Source of the DNA: Candidatus Woesebacteria bacterium
Lineage (GTDB): Bacteria > Patescibacteriota > Microgenomatia > UBA1406 > GWC2-37-13
Direction of reading: 5' to 3'
DNA: 6,254 nucleotides
Assembly: GCA_017993865.1 (NCBI GenBank)
Contig: JAGOLU010000053.1
Span: 1-6,254, forward strand
Below are positions 6,072-6,254 of the stretch, one piece after another (the stretch's first letter is position 1; every line of letters starts with the position of its first letter). The notes beneath the pieces are model-generated. The model did not search any database. It was not told the origin of the DNA and was given only the letters and a program-made list of their open reading frames with translations. Both the position numbers and the translations under genes were made by a program.

Positions 6072-6105
6072 GCATTTTGCACTTGATATATACATCAAAA
6101 AATGC
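6072..6105 (+). repeat. Long AT-rich hairpin upstream of the next gene
   Basis: GCATTTT at 6072-6078 pairs with AAAATGC at 6099-6105. Inside, TTGAT at 6083-6087 pairs with ATCAA at 6094-6098 around the loop ATATAC. Twelve base pairs are formed with one 4-nt bulge (GCAC, 6079-6082). It lies about 58 nt upstream of the GTG at 6163. A dyad of this size is compatible with an operator or with a leader or 3'-end RNA structure; nothing in the window decides between these. Confidence 0.5.
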
Positions 6106-6162
6106 TTTACTAAAACTAGATGGTATTAATTCATTTGTTCACTCTGTAGTATCAAAACTCTA

Positions 6163-6254
6163 GTGCGCAGCATCCTCTCCGTGGTTGTAATGGCTGTCCT
6201 TATTGTTAGGACGGGCTTTTTCGTATCCTCTACCTATGCTGCAGCTGGCATAAA
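6163..6254 (+). CDS. Start of an exported protein, cut by the window end
   Basis: Only 30 codons are visible, from a GTG at 6163. They read as a signal peptide: an early Arg, a hydrophobic stretch SILSVVVMAVLIV, then FFVSSTYAAAG with an AxA-type cleavage site near residue 25. The frame is open upstream only to a TAA at 6127 and holds no ATG before 6190, so GTG 6163 is the best start. ATG 6190 would leave a signal of about 17 residues, too short. No Shine-Dalgarno site is visible. The product is probably another surface or secreted protein, by signal peptide and context; the family cannot be seen. An Arg-Thr pair inside the hydrophobic segment and a terminator-like hairpin in the same bases (6194-6221) lower confidence. 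Confidence 0.6.
   Translation, partial: MRSILSVVVMAVLIVRTGFFVSSTYAAAGI
6194..6221 (+). terminator. Terminator-like hairpin with T5, inside the apparent start of the last gene
   Basis: CTGTCCT at 6194-6200 pairs with AGGACGG at 6208-6214 (seven pairs, one of them T-G) around the loop TATTGTT, followed by GC and TTTTT at 6217-6221. This is the best match to an intrinsic terminator in the window, but it lies 31 nt into the frame starting at 6163. Either it ends the upstream operon and the last frame starts elsewhere, or it attenuates the new gene, or it is a coincidence of coding sequence. Confidence 0.35.

Larger units (their letters stand above)
5919..6162 (+). other. Intergenic region of 244 nt, AT-rich in its second half, with several inverted repeats and no credible gene
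   Basis: Inverted repeats lie at 5915-5950, 5980-6000, 5998-6024 and 6072-6105, and a G-rich run (GGGGGAGGGG) at 6032-6041. No coding frame with a plausible start and composition was found. A reverse-strand frame covering 5799-6098 overlaps the real gene and lacks gene-like composition. The region probably holds the 3' end of the operon transcript and the regulatory region of the next gene. Confidence 0.55.

Noticed and set aside
5799..6098. Reverse-strand reading frame of 99 codons over the end of the last operon gene and the gap
   Set aside because: It overlaps a well-supported gene, starts without a ribosome site, and its product has no signal, helix pattern or composition typical of a protein of this genome.

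Overview
This window looks like a piece of a Candidate Phyla Radiation (Patescibacteria) genome carrying a cell-surface protein locus. The lineage is inferred from protein style only: exported, Ser/Thr/Ala/Gly-rich beta proteins with a degenerate WxL-type C-terminal domain, next to membrane-anchored proteins resembling WxL-interacting proteins (DUF916 family). No marker gene is present, so the phylum is not proven. TGA is a stop codon here: two near-identical paralogue C-termini end at the same residue, one with TAA (796-798) and one with TGA (2010-2012). This argues against the code-25 lineages (Gracilibacteria, Absconditabacteria). All genes read on the + strand.

Layout. Positions 1-798 are the 3' part of a surface protein gene cut by the window edge. 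Positions 876-2012 hold a complete tandem paralogue with its own promoter and Shine-Dalgarno site. The two copies align without gaps over 798 nt at a constant offset of 1214 nt, with about 80% amino-acid identity. A strong extended -10 promoter at 2067-2095 then drives an apparently leaderless four-gene operon whose genes overlap end to end: a DUF916-like anchored protein (2104-3231), a second one (3231-4223), a small single-pass membrane protein with four extracytoplasmic cysteines (4168-4848), and an exported Fn3-like plus WxL-like protein (4845-5918). A 244-nt gap with several inverted repeats (5919-6162) follows. A new gene with a signal peptide starts near 6163 and runs off the end.

Reading as a system. 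In Firmicutes, Csc-type clusters combine secreted WxL proteins, which sit non-covalently on the wall, with DUF916/DUF3324 membrane-anchored partners. The gene content here is parallel: three secreted proteins sharing a TNAxNG...GL...DYxxTLT domain that ends in a terminal Phe, and two anchored partners. The tryptophans of the canonical WxL motif are mostly replaced, and no LPXTG protein or sortase is seen. I infer a divergent Csc-like surface complex. The clearest surprise visible directly in the DNA is a 90-bp block, 88/90 identical between the tandem paralogues and flanked by sequence of about 65-74% identity. It looks like a recent gene-conversion tract.
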